Assembly (NCBI GenBank): GCA_020465985.1
Contig: JAANYP010000163.1
Location: 584,958 to 648,957, forward strand
DNA from: Centrapalus pauciflorus
Taxonomy: Eukaryota > Streptophyta > Magnoliopsida > Asterales > Asteraceae
DNA length: 64,000 bases
Direction of reading: 5' to 3'
In this document: positions 9,487 through 22,062 of the stretch, one piece after another
Layout: every line of letters begins with the position of its first letter
How positions within the stretch are numbered: position 1 is the first letter of the stretch
Translations under genes and position numbers: made by a program
Notes under the pieces: model-generated
Seen by the model: the letters and a program-made list of their open reading frames with translations, nothing else
Databases searched by the model: none
What the model was told of the DNA's origin: nothing

Positions 9487-10616
9487 GGTTGGAATCATTA
9501 TAGAATACTAATACAAAACTATTAAACAAATATTCATCATAGGATTAAAATATAGGATATTTGTGCAAAAAACCTGCAAGTTGGACCATTTTTGTGACTA
9601 AAGCTCCAAATCATTTTTCATTGCACAAAAAACCTCAAACTAGCTAAAACTTATCAAAATAATGTTTATTTTAAAAAAAAATGACTTGCAACTTGATGAA
9701 ACGATTGCAATATGCTAACAAACCCTTACTCTTCGGAGATTCTTATTTCTAACGAACTTATTTGTCTGTGTTTTATGATTCAATTCACATTTCTTGTTGA
9801 TTTCTTTATTCAAATCTGTGTTTTTTTATTAGAATTTACTTTTTCGGTGAAATTCTGGTGATCACTGATTACTTGTCGACGACGACCTATGACTTTTAAT
9901 CAGTTACAACTGATAATATCCTAATTTAGTGAGATTTTGTCGGCTGGAGGTTTTTTATGCAATGAAAAACGTTTAGGGTTTTAATCGCAAGAATGGTTAA
10001 ACTTGAGGGTTTTTGCACAATTATCCCTAAAATATAACACTAGGGATAAGATGTTAATATTCAATTAACATTAAATTAAGGGTAGCCACCAAGTTTGACT
10101 ACTAATTTTGACCATTATTTTAACTCTTTTAATATTGAATGTATATGCAGTGTTTCATATATGATATATAGTATTACTTCGATATTGAATATATGATATA
10201 AACTGTTACTTCGACATTAAATGATCTCGATATCTTATATTGCATGGTCGTCTAGGAAAAAAAAATTTACGAAAAACAAACACGTATTTTTTTTTTTGAA
10301 GAAGATATATCATGACTGGTCTCTTTTGAAGTGTATAAAATTCTTGTTTTTATGATATAATTTTTTTGATTTAAAAATTAATCATATTAATATTATTTTA
10401 ATTTAAAAAATAGGATATTTTTGCTGATGTCAATCTTTTTGCTATCATCAAACTTTTCCATTTTTACCCTTCAATGAATTAAAATATCACTAATACCAAT
10501 CTTCTTTCACTAATTCCACACTTGATCCTTTTAATCAAGACCATTAGATTAATCTAATCTATGGACGATAGTGATTCTACTATACTAAATTTAAAATCTA
10601 CAATGATCTCATCTCT
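9487..10616. mobile_element. Non-autonomous Mutator-like element, copy 2 (with nested MITE)
   Basis: The start (GGTTGGAATCATTATAGAA) and end (CTACAATGATCTCATCTCT) are inverted-repeat related and match copies 1 and 3. The body shares CACTAGGGATAAGATG and CCACCAAGTTTGACTAC with both. It is split by the MITE at 9555-10028. Without it the element is about 650 bp, close to copy 3. No target duplication is visible here. Confidence 0.65.
9555..10028. mobile_element. Nested MITE with 9-bp target duplication
   Basis: 474-bp element whose ends, GGATATTTGTGCAAAAAACC and the complement of GGTTTTTGCACAATTATCCC, form inverted repeats. It is flanked by TAAAATATA at 9546-9554 and again at 10028-10036 (the first T overlaps the nominal element end). 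Removing it restores the ATATAACACTAGGG sequence seen in copies 1 and 3, which confirms the insertion. A 9-bp duplication suggests a Mutator-type mobiliser; an 8-bp reading would fit hAT. Confidence 0.75.
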
Positions 10617-12401
10617 ATAACTTAATATATAATAAATTACATTTTTTATTTTTCTATAATAACTGTAATGTATAACACACAGGTTATTGTTCAATTAACA
10701 GTATAAAACACAAACAGATAGTTCGAGTAGACAGGTAAGCAGTTAACTTATTTTAACCTTATATATAATATATAACATTTATTATTATTATTATTTTTTA
10801 TGTATTATATTTTATAGAATTTCGAATATATCATTATGGTCGTTTTGTTTGTATCTACATTCCGATATAAAATTTATTACCGCCAAAACTATTTTCATTA
10901 AGCAGACAAGTATGCAGCTAAGTTACGTTTTAATTTTATATAATCTATGATTTTAATTTTGTATTATAACCTTTGATAAATTATATTTTATAAAAATTTG
11001 AATACATCATATCAAACTTTTTTCGTTCCGGCCTTTTTAAAATGATAAATATTTTATTGTTTAGTTGGTTGGTTGGTCGATCACACTATTTTTATTTATA
11101 AACTCGGACCAATAACATAGAGAACCACGATCGGTATTTTTATTTATAAACTTGAACGGAAAAAAAAACTATAAATCGCAGTTATTCATAGTTTGTTCAT
11201 TTGTAGAAACAAAAAGAATAAATAGGTCCTAATTTTTTCGTTAGCAAAAATCTAAAAAAAAAAAAAAATGGTTGATAGTTTTTTGTTCAAAAAATCTAAA
11301 AAATGAATGACTCGTAGTTTTAATTATTCAAAAACACTAAAAACCCGAATGGGTTGTATATCTTTTTTTATCTTGAAGTAAAAAACTACAAATTATTCAG
11401 TTTTTTTATTCTTTCCAAATGAAAAAAATTGCGAACCATTCAGGTTTCCTGAATGATAAAAATTATGACTCATTCATTTTTTTAAAAAAAATTTTGAAAA
11501 AAAAAACCTATAAACCATTCCGGTTTTTTCTAAGAAAATAATTTTAACTCATTCATTTTTTTTGTCTTTTAACAAAGAATAAAACTATGAATTATTTCAG
11601 TTTATAGTTTTTCCGAATGAAAAGATGTCAACCCATTTTAATTTTTAGTTTTTCAAATAAAAAAAAACCACGACCCATTTAGATTGAAAAAATTATAAAA
11701 AAACCGGAATGGTTTATATTTTTTTGTTCTAAAAACTAAAGAATAATATGGTACGTACTTTATTCGATTGATTTTAATTTGATATGTTACTGTTATTGAA
11801 AAAAATATAAAAAACATTACTATTTTTTATAACTGAAAAGTTATTAATGACCTGCTAAACAAGTTTGCAAGTCAACATTACTATTATTGATAAAAAAAAT
11901 AATAAGTTATTATCAACGATAAAAAATACAAAAGTCAATTTTATTAATGATAATAAATAGATAATATTACTGTTAACGATAAAAATGACAAAAAATTATT
12001 ATTCATCATTTGCCCAATAGAATTTGTCAAAAGATTGTAGACATGCATCTTTCGAAGAAAAGATTGTTATCTTTATGGCAACAATCAATTAATGTATTAA
12101 TTTGTAATGATGATCTGGATAAGGTTTTAACACTTAATCAAATAGTTCATAAAGTTTTAAATAAAATGTTTGATAAAATGATAGAATTTTCTCATTCAAG
12201 TAACAAGAGAGAATGACAAAATTGTTAAGGTAGATGATTTTAACATGTAATTGTAGGACCTTTATATGATAATTTGGTATAATCACTAAATTTTATGAGA
12301 TAATTTTTGGTATTCCAACTAGAATTTTGTTCTAATTCATCAATTCTAAGAGTAAATGGTATATATAATTTGTGTTTCTCACGTAAAAATAAGTAAATGC
12401 A
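10617..12401. other. AT-rich intergenic DNA with degenerate short repeats
   Basis: No gene seen. From about 11150 to 11720 a degenerate motif recurs (variants of AACTATGAACCATTCAGGTTTTT and CTCATTCATTTTTTT), giving a loose, diverged tandem array. From 11760 to 12000 are repeated TTACTGTTAACGATAAAAA-like units. A 68-codon ORF at 12010-12216 has no recognisable domain. Confidence 0.5.
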
Positions 12402-12409
12402 TGTATACG

Positions 12410-12848
12410 CAGTGGCGGATCTAGAAAATTTTGTCATCGGTGTCACTTTAGATTAAATTTAATAGTTAGATTTTTAAAATTCTTTTCAAGACGGATCGGT
12501 CAAGGAAAACGAGTTATCAACATTAAATTTATAATTACAAAGATTTTTGGGCCCTTTTTAATGTTTTTGACAGATTATTTGCTTTTTCTGTCTTATTCTT
12601 TTTAATTTCTATTGTGCTTTTTTTCTTATAAATTTTTATGATTAAAACTAAGTAATATTTCAATAAATTTGGGTAATAAAAAAACAAATACAAATTAGAT
12701 TGTATATAATATTTATATATATTTTTCGTAGGTGTAACTCAAAAAAAATCTTAGGTGCCACTCAAGTTTTGTTATATATGTAACTCGGTATTGTATAAAT
12801 TTATCGGTGTGAAGTAACACACATCACAATACTTTAGGTCCGCCCCTG
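12410..12848. mobile_element. hAT-type MITE with perfect 8-bp target duplication
   Basis: Termini CAGTGGCGGATCT and AGGTCCGCCCCTG are inverted repeats with small differences. The flanks TGTATACG at 12402-12409 and 12849-12856 are identical. 439 bp, no ORF. The end sequence and 8-bp duplication are characteristic of hAT transposons. Confidence 0.9.
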
Positions 12849-12922
12849 TGTATACGTGTGTGTGAGCACGTACACACACATATCCGTAAAATATTGATCA
12901 AATAAGGGGTGGCAATTCTTGT

Positions 12923-13685
12923 TAGGGGTGTGCAGAAAAACCAAAATCCAAACCAAAACAAAAAAAAACCGAAAAATCAAACCGTTTGGATTTTGGATTG
13001 GTCTGGACTCTTGATTTTCAAAAACCGAAAGTTTCGGTTTGGTTTAGGTTTGAACCTTTAAAAAACCGAAAAAAATCCAAACCGAACCGATTTTATATAT
13101 ACCATACTATAAAATTTTAAAGTTATTAAGTACCTACCTTCTTTAATTATGAAATTAGGTTGTGTAAATTTTAAAATTTTATTAAATACCTACTCGTAAT
13201 TACTAACTAGTAGAATGGAACTCGGAAAGTGAGAAGCATCAAGCGACGTATCACACTCTTGCCTCTTGGGAGAAATTGAGAATGGAATGGACCAATGGAA
13301 CACCGAAAGTGGGAGCATCAAACAACGCATCTGTGGGTGTTCAAATTTATGATTTGAATTATTAAATTGGATATTTGGATGTTTGAAGTTTAAGGTTTTT
13401 TTTTGGTCTTTTTCATGTTTGATTAAATGATTATTGAATTGGATGTTGTTAAAAATTTCATATGTTGTCAAAGAAAATAATAAATTTCTCAAATAATGGG
13501 GTTTCGGACAAAAAAAAAAATCAAAATCCAAAAAAACCGAAATCCAAACTGAAACCAAAACAAAAACCGAAAAAACAAACCGTTTAAAACCAAACCGTTT
13601 GGACTGTTAATTTTAAAAACCGATATTTTGATTTGGATTACGGTTTTTGCCGTAAACCAATCCAAACCGCTCTATGCTCACTCCT
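12923..13685. mobile_element. GTGTGC-end MITE-like element
   Basis: Begins TAGGGGTGTGCAG and ends near GCTCACTCCT, an imperfect inverted match. Flanks AATTCTTGT (12914-12922) and AATTCTTAT (13686-13694) agree at 8 of 9 positions. Inside are many AACCAAACCG / CGGTTTGGTTT tracts in opposite orientations on the two sides, so the element can fold back. The ORF read inside is a by-product. A shorter relative lies at 25498-25850. Confidence 0.6.
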
Positions 13686-13694
13686 AATTCTTAT

Positions 13695-16600
13695 AGAATT
13701 TGAATTATCATGTTTCCATGTCAACTTTGTGTTCATCAATTCATGAGCGTGTTAATTTATAGTTATCGTCTAATAAATATGTTCATTGTGTTGGTGTTTT
13801 ATGTACACAAGTCAAATTAGGATTCAGTTTCTGATTTTTTTCAAATTTCAAATTTTTTGAACTTGATAACATAAATTAGATGTTAATATTGAAAAAAAAC
13901 ACTATAAGCTTTTTACGATTAAGTCCCTAAAATTTTTTTCGATTGTTTAAGTCCATAAATTAACTTTAACTTATTCAAAAGTATATACATTGTTTATTGG
14001 CTACCAGATGAGCCGACAAAACACAACCGGTGAAAAAAAGTTAAGAAACTTAATCGCTAAAATGAGAAAGATAAAAATATATGATCATTCTCTAGCCCTG
14101 GTCATCCCTACGGTCCACTCACCTTTTTAATGATAATGAGGGATTAGGAGAACAATTCTATGTGTTGAGATCCTTGTATTCACCTTTCCTAACAACTATT
14201 CATTCTTCCATGTTTCAACCCCTTTACCATCAAAAACAGAGTAAGGGATTCCTAGAACCAAAAACACCATAAACCAAATGGTTATTTTCTTTTTATTGTA
14301 AAAAAGTAACATAGAATGTAAAAAAGTAACATAGAATGTAATTTTTTTTAAAATGAAAATCTATAAAACGGTATATTAAACAAATTGTTCTTTGAAAAAG
14401 TTTTCAAATTTATGTAAAATTTATGAATTTTAGTCGCCAACCCGTTTGACCCATTTGCTTGAATGAGCTGAAATTGTCACCCCTATCTGTAACTTACAGA
14501 TCCTTGCTCTTCTTAACCTTCAAGTCTTCAATCCAAGCAATGATCATCAAATTCAAGTTTGCAATCTTAAATTCAAGGTCAAATAGGTATAACTATTGAA
14601 GCTTTGAAAGGTAATTAGTGATATTTTTCTTATTAATTCTTAAGTTTTTGTTAGGTTTCTACAAAGGGTTCATGAGTTTTATTGTTAATAGATTTGAATT
14701 GTTGTTGTAGCATAAACTTAGAAGAACAAGAGTTGTGGTATTGTTTTAATATTAGATTCTGTTTTGGTTAGTCTAGTATGTCTATATAACTGTTAGAAAA
14801 CTCGATGACTTTGTTTGTATGTTATATAACCACAAGTTTGTATTTATTACTAAGTTTGAAATCATTTGAAATGAAATGAACAAAAAACTTTAATGGAAAA
14901 TTTTGAAGTCGTTACTTGTATGAATTTCAATCATTTAACAAAACATAGCAACGAATTTCAGCTTTTTAGAAACGAAAACTGATCGTTGCAATTTGTAATT
15001 TTTCTAGTACTGTGAGGGTAATGATATGTAGAAGGGTTCCTAGAACTGAAGCTAGGGCAAGGAGGGTAATGATCACTAGGAGTTTATGGTTTTCGAATTA
15101 GGGTTTCAATTTGAATTGAGTTTATGGCTTATGGTTCTATCATTCAAATCGAGTTTCAATTTATTGAAGTTAAAATAGAATTGTAGATGGAGAGGTAGTG
15201 GAATAAATATCATAATATGATTAATCCCATATTAGATTTGGTCTATATAAATTTGGACTTGATTACAATGGAACTTTCATATGTTTGAATCTTTGTCTAA
15301 CTTGGATGTGATTTGTTTAAATTTCCTTTAATGTTTGTTTTCATATTTCTTAAGATGATAAAGAATATTAAGATAAAAAGGAAAGCAGAATAATTTTCAA
15401 GAAAATATATTTTTCATTAAGACTAAAAATCAAATTCGACCAACTTTGTAAGAAATGATATTTGACATATAAACAACTAATTAACCTTAATTAAGTTCTA
15501 TTGCATAGCACCTAATATTTTAGCATTGGACAATAAACAATTCAACCATTAACTCTAAATCCGCAACATGATGGTATTGATATTGGGCTAAAAGTGGGCT
15601 AAGTGTCAAGATTAGTATTCCAATTATAAAGTGGGCTAAGTGTCAACACATAAAGTGGACTAAGCGTCAAGATTAATGGTATTGATATTCATTTAACTCG
15701 AGCTTTTAGCAAGTCGAGCTTGAGTAACTCACAAGTAGCTCGGCTCATTTACACCCATGTTCACCACCAAAAATGAAGGTGTCCTTATGTTAGCACCTAG
15801 CAACATGAAAATTTATATTTTCTAGAATTAGGCCTTAATTCTAAAATTTAGAAATTGAAACTACGGGCGGTTTATAAGAAAGTATAAATAAATCATATTT
15901 ACCTTATTTTATATACATCCATGTACAATTCCATGGACGGCTAAGCTTCAAATGAAATCATGAAACCCTATTTCTCTTTCCTCGATTCAGGGGTTTTCAG
16001 TAGTTATACATATTTGTATTATCATCGTTCTTCTCCATTCTAGTTTAAAGCTTTGATCATATCGTTCGACTCCAAGATCAATATTTTCTTCTATGATTAC
16101 TTTCATGGAACTACACTAAGCTAGGTTTCACGGGTATTTAGTAGTTTGTTTTTATGTAAATGATTATGCATATCGGTTTCTAAGATTTATTAAATTGTTT
16201 ATATTCTTTATATTCTACTTTGATTCGAAGTTATAGTTGGGATATGTTAATGTTATTGTCATTCAAAAACTCATGCCATGCTCCATTGTCTAGGAATTTA
16301 AATAAAGATGGTATGAAGAGAACATATTGGGTAACATAGTTTAATTATTAAAAAAACCAGTATATTCATTTTCTCTTATTTTTACTCAAAATAGATTCGG
16401 TTTTTATCCTTTTAAAGTTTCATGGTCGATAAGGTTTTAAATCTAATAGGTTTAGACACAAGTATGGTTTATATCTTTCCAATAGTATTTTTGTGATATA
16501 ATTTTATCTTTTACTTCTTGCATTCTGTTTAAATTTGGATTTTTAGTTCAAAGTTTTAATCTTTATAATATTTAATTGATCATGTTATGATTTTTGTTAG

Positions 16601-16912
16601 GTTTTAAGCCACAAAGTTAGCATTTTATTATATTTTCATTAAAAATGTTTTTGCTTTCAGTTTCAGTAATTTAAGAATAACATTAGTTACCATTAAGTTC
16701 ATACTTGTTTTGCAAAATCAAATGGGTTTATATGAAAAAAGCAAAATGTTTTTACAGCTTCATCTCTCCATTTTATTTTATCTTAAAAAACTTTTAGGTT
16801 TTCAAAATTTTTTTGGCTTTTTCTATAACTAATCCTTTCTTTTCAAAAAAACCATGAATGTTTTAATTTTTTTGTCCAAGCTTAAAGACTTTTCTCAAAA
16901 TAAATAAGTTTT
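13695..16912. other. AT-rich intergenic region, no gene seen
   Basis: No ORF with recognisable content on either strand. Small features only: a direct repeat GTAAAAAAGTAACATAGAAT at 14300-14340, and a short tandem of (A)AGTGGGCTAAGTGTCAA-like units at 15583-15673. Confidence 0.5.
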
Positions 16913-17861
16913 AGGGTTTATTATTGAATAAACCAACATGTTTTCACGTTTTATGCGTTTTCGTCCCTTCAATATTATTTTTTTTCATAAAAGTGCTCAA
17001 GTTAATTTTTATTTTTGGTTTAGTAAAAAATGAACATTAGAACCCGGTTTTTCAGTCTCTAAAAACGCGGTTTAATAATTAAACCCGGGGTCTAATAGTC
17101 AAATTTCACAAAACTAAAAAAAATAACATTGAGAGACGAAAACGAAAAAACCGTAGAAAACATATTGGTTTTTTTCCTAATAAATCCAATAATTTAATCA
17201 GAAAATAAATAACTTAAAGATTTATTAGTAAAAATAATACGAAAAACTAAACCGTAAAAATATAAGAAAAAAAGTTTTTTTTTCCAGAAAAACTCAAATT
17301 AAAGTGATAAAAATAAAGATTCGGTTTATAAATGTTATATAAAAAAACAATTAATTTAAAAATAAATTATAAATATTTATATATTTTGTGTTGATTGATG
17401 AAATGACATAAATAGGCTTGAAAAGAAAAAAGAGGAAAGGGGCAGTGAGAGCACGTGATAGAAATAAATGCAGGTTTTGGACACAAGCAGCAAAAGACAA
17501 CGTTGAAAAACGTGAAACGTTGACTTCTTATGGGCCCCACGACAACGAAAGCCCAATGATGTCTTAATGATGGACAACCCATCACCAATTTCAGTGACAT
17601 TTATTTTCAATTTTATTTTTTTTTTAAAACTTAATTAATAGTAATACTTTAAAAAAAATAAATATTAAATTTCATAGCTACTAGAACCCGGTTATAATTA
17701 GTGAACCAGGTTTTTAAACACTGAACAATCGGATTCTAATATCCAAATTTTACTAAATCAAAAAGAAAATTTAACATAAGAACTTTTATTGAAAAAAAAA
17801 CATGGATGAACGAAAACGTAAAAAACATGAAAATATGTTGGTTTTTTTCATAATAAACCTT
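16913..17861. mobile_element. Fold-back MITE family F, composite copy
   Basis: Starts AGGGTTTATTATTG...AACCAACATG and ends CATGAAAATATGTTGG...AATAAACCTT, inverted repeats of about 50 bp including CGTTTTCGT-type tracts. Both halves carry a GAACCCGG / AACCCGGTT block near 17040-17090 and 17690-17740, as if two short copies (compare 33133-33443) were joined around a unique middle (about 17360-17600). Overlapping ORFs in the middle have no recognisable domain. Confidence 0.55.
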
Positions 17862-18431
17862 ATTTATAAATAATTAAATTTCAAAAGTGTTTTGTGTTGA
17901 AATATGTATAAACCAAAAAAAACATTTAGTTATTGGATAACATTTTACAAGCAGTTCAACTGCCTATTAAAACAATTTTTAGTATTTACGTATACAAATA
18001 GACAGTCAAGTTATACGTTTTTCTTAGTTTGCTTAGTAGGCTGATGGGATTTTTGTGTTGATTTTATATACCTTGCAAGACGCTTCTTCTTTGTATGGTT
18101 TATTTTCAAATTAATGCATTGGTTTTTTTAAAAAAAAAAAATTTGTATAAATAAAGTACATTATGTAAATGTGTATAAACTAAAATGTACATAAATATTA
18201 GACATTATTAACCTTCGTACACGTGTAATTACCAATGAAGTTCATAAAATATATATTAATATTATATATGCACTCTTTTTAAACATATGATATGTGTGTT
18301 TTGAAATGAATTTCTAACGTGATATTTTAAGTTTTGGTATGACTTGGTTAATAATACAGTATCATGTCTAATACATTTTTAAATTTAATAACAGCTATGA
18401 GGTAGCCATCCTCTTACCTGCTACCTTCAAT

Positions 18432-18715
18432 CAAGGTCGGTCCTATGCATTTTCATGTTATTATAAAATACAAGAATAATGTCTTTAAAAAAATTAAATT
18501 TTAAAGTACTATCTTTCTTAAAAGGTTTGATCATTTTTATGTTTTGTGATTCGAAAGTTAGACCATAATTATCTCATTAAGAAGTAAGACAAATTCTCGT
18601 TTTTTCTAGCATACATTTTATATTTTGACATGTGTGAGTCTAGTATAGTATTGGACTGAAAAAGTAATGTTCTATTATGATGTGATGCCTATTTGAGCTC
18701 ATAGGGCTAGTCTTG
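18432..18715. mobile_element. Possible hAT-like MITE
   Basis: Ends CAAGGTCGGTCCTATG and the complement of CATAGGGCTAGTCTTG form a short imperfect inverted repeat over 284 bp. Flanks CCTTCAAT and TTCTCAAT are only similar, so this is a weak call. Confidence 0.35.
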
Positions 18716-19244
18716 TTCTCAATCTCTCTTTCATGTCGTCTAACATCAACAAAGACCAAGTTTTCTTCATTTGAATTGTCGATTTCATATTTTTATAAGT
18801 GAATTTTTTTCAGAATCATAATTTCTTACAAGTTACCTTGTAATAAAAGTATGTCATTTACTTATGCAAATTTATCGTATCAATATTATATTATTTTTAT
18901 TTATGGTATATAATTTATTATTTGTCATACATATATGTCTTGGTATATAATATTTTATACAAGTCAAAACACACTATTATGACAGTTTTATTTTTATTTT
19001 TGTTTTGATGTATAAAATTAAGTGCTAATGTTGAAAACAAAAACATAAATCAAATGGTTCTTATGCTTCTTATGCTTTTTTACAGAACTTCTTTTGTTTT
19101 CAACTTAATACGGTATTTTGTAGGGATGAGTATAGAACGATTAATGCTTAAAATCAAACCATATCCCAACTAATCGGTTAATTAAATTTCATCATAGTTT
19201 GATTTTTAATTAATTCGGTTTTAATTAACCGCAAAGAGTTGGAA

Positions 19245-19356
19245 GTCGGCATACATATAAAATATTTTTATTTTAAAAATAATATTTGAAGAGAACAGTG
19301 GTCGGCATACATATAACTTATTTACTTTAAAAATAATATTTGAAGAGAATAATAAC
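19245..19356. repeat. Two-copy tandem repeat, 56 bp
   Basis: GTCGGCATACATATAA starts at 19245 and again at 19301, each followed by TTTAAAAATAATATTTGAAG. The surrounding DNA (18716-19716) is AT-rich with no gene seen. Confidence 0.8.
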
Positions 19357-19716
19357 TAACAGTTTTAAGTTTCAACAAATCAGAAAGTTATTTAGATTCC
19401 AAATATTAAAATATGGTCGTACAAAAACTTAATATATTATTACAAATATATAATTAGTGTAATATTACAAGGACCAAATTCATAGTTTGGCTGTACCACA
19501 AGAACCAAAAGTGTAATTTTGTCTTGTTATTATTATACGTCTTATTAATAGGGTTTAGGTCATTTTTTATCATTTAACGTTCAAAAAGTCATTTTTAAGA
19601 TATGATGTTCATTTTATAATGAGATTATTGTATATAAAAAATGAAAATATTCAATGGTCAATATACGATATTTGCAAAATGAAAATTCTTATTTCTAATG
19701 GTTGATATTAATTATT

Positions 19717-21271
19717 AGAGTTAATTACAAAAATGGTCCCTGTGGTTTGTCCTAAAATTTGAATTTGGTCCCTGAACTTTCAATTTTGCAGAAACAATCC
19801 TTATTTTCATAGTTTGTTTGCAATTTTGGTCCCTCAACCTATTAACTTTTCTAATATGACCAAATTACCCTTATTTTGATGCAAACTATAGGGACCATTT
19901 CTACAATTAATTTTTTAAGTCTTTTTTATTCTTAATTATATAAATTCTTTTTTAGTGTCACTTAAATTTAATAAACTATTAAAAAAGAAAAGAATTATTT
20001 AATTATTTATGTTGGTTCATAAATGATTTAGATATTTTTAGTCTTAATTAATTTTAATTTACTATAATCAAAGTGTAAACCAATCAAAATTTATAATCAA
20101 AAAAATCATTTATGTTTAGAAATTATTTTTTAAAGGTTTCATAAATAAGAAATTTTTTCTCTATAATTATTTATACTGGTTCATAAATTTATAATAAAAA
20201 ATATTTATGTTGATCAAACCACAAAGACCATTTATGTAATTGACTCTACTTTATTTTTAGTGTTAATTAACTTTAATAAATTAAAAAAAATATTTATGAG
20301 CCAACAGTTTAATTAAAGTTATAAATATTAAAGAACTTAAATAAATAAAAATTTAACGTTTAATTTGACCGAGTTAAAAAGAACTTCCAAATGGCCTAAG
20401 ACAACTCAAATTTTTTTATTTGACGTATCAATTATTTTATCGTTTTAATTTTTAATGACACCAAAAACGATTTAAAATTTTAGGTTCATATAACATCTTT
20501 GAGATTCATGATTAACAACTTTAATCATCAACTTTGGTTTGTCAAACGTTTACATAAAAATCGAGAAATATAAATAGGTTTTTAATCTTTTTTCGTCTTT
20601 CAATTTTACTTTTCATTTTAATCTGATTAAATCGACACCTTTAAAATTTAAAACATTTAGATTTATCACTTTAACATTATCACATTGCTTTGATACAAAT
20701 GTGAACGGATTATAAAATATAATCTTTGACCGATTTTATTCAAGAAGAAAGTAAAATATATTTGACCAACAAACATATTTTTATTATAAATTTATGAACC
20801 AACATAAATAATTATAGAGTCAAATATTTTTATAATATTTTATATACGAAACCTCTAGAAAATAGTTTCTAAACATAAATTATTTTTTCGATTATAAATT
20901 TTGATTGTTTACACTTTGATTATAGTAAATTAAATTTAATTAAGACTAAAAATATCTAAATCATTTATGAACCAACATAAATAATTAAATAATTCTTTTC
21001 TTTCTTTTATAGTTTATTAAATTTAAGTAACACTAAATAATAATTTATTTAATTAAGAATAAAAAAGGCTTAAAAAATTAATTGTAGAAATGGTCCCTAT
21101 AGTTTGCATCAAAATAAGGGTAATTTTGTCATATTAGAAAAGTTAATTGGTTGAGGGACCAGAATTGCAAACAAACTATGAAAATAATGACCGTTTCTGC
21201 AAAATTGAAAGTTCAGGGACCAAATCCAAATTTTAGGACAAACCATAAGGACCATTATTGTAATTAACTCT
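19717..21271. mobile_element. Long-arm fold-back transposon (1.55 kb)
   Basis: The left arm starts AGAGTTAATTACAAAAATGG and the right arm ends CCATTATTGTAATTAACTCT. Complementarity runs about 430-450 bp inward on each side (left about 19717-20160, right about 20850-21271), with landmarks GGTCCCTGTGGTTTG, GACCAAATTACCCTTATTTT and TACACTTTGATTATAG. The element is flanked on both sides by AATTATT (19710-19716 and 21272-21278). The middle (20160-20850) is AT-rich with no transposase. The ends resemble widespread plant Mutator-like MITEs. Confidence 0.85.
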
Positions 21272-21403
21272 AATTATTAATAAAGCTAAAGTTTACTGTA
21301 TCTCAATTATGTATTATGATTAACTATATATAAAACTAAAGATTTTATTATGATTTATTCATTCTATCATTTGGAGGTTTATTAAATTATTTTAATATTT
21401 TTT

Positions 21404-21858
21404 TTCATTCGATAATCTATAATGTTTAAATAATTATTGAGTCACATCTCCTTCATAGTATTCATAGTTTGTGCTATTTATTATTGAGATCTACAATTAT
21501 TCTCAAATTTGTAATTTATTAAAAAGGTTATTATTCAAACAGATCAGTATATTATACGGGTAAATAAACTAGGATTCTACTGTAATAAAACAACACAATT
21601 GAACTCTACTGTCTGTGGAAGCAACATCATATAAAAAGGACAACTAAAACATTTAACAAGATTTATGTCATTAAATTATATTAATAACTTTTTGATTCAA
21701 TAATCTATAATGTTTAAATAAATATTGAGTCACATTTCCTCATAATATTCATAGTTTGTACTATTTATTATTGAATTCTACAATTATTCTAAACTTTGTA
21801 GTTTATTAAAAAAGTTATTATCAAACAGATCCGTATATTATACGGTAAATAATCTAGC
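21404..21858. repeat. Direct repeat, two units of about 168 bp, 287 bp apart
   Basis: Unit 1 is at 21404-21572, unit 2 at 21692-21858. Shared landmarks are GATAATCTATAATG or AATAATCTATAATG, ATTGAGTCACAT, ATTTATTATTGA, AAACAGATC and GTATATTATACGG. Diverged by several substitutions and small indels. It lies just downstream of the ARGLU1 3' end. Confidence 0.8.
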
Positions 21859-22062
21859 AACACAGATGCATGATCATACGATGATAATCTATTAGCAACC
21901 CAGAAAAAACTCGTTTTAAACAATTTTTTCTGTTTTTTTTTTCTCACAAAAACGTACGAGATACAAAAGGTATGTAAGAAGAGTCAATCCTGATACAATT
22001 GCTGGGAACAAATGAAATGGGGTGGTAAAAAGTAAAACACGTAAAGATTATCGGATGCCCGA

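Noticed and set aside
12010..12216. 68-codon ORF in intergenic DNA
   Set aside because: No recognisable domain, no context and AT-rich surroundings; length is compatible with chance.
13190..13558. 122-codon minus-strand ORF
   Set aside because: Lies inside the repeat-filled GTGTGC-type MITE; composition follows the AACCAAACCG tracts.
17367..17610. Two overlapping 77-codon minus-strand ORFs
   Set aside because: Two frames of the same length in the same DNA, no domain; kept only as a note on unique DNA inside a fold-back composite.
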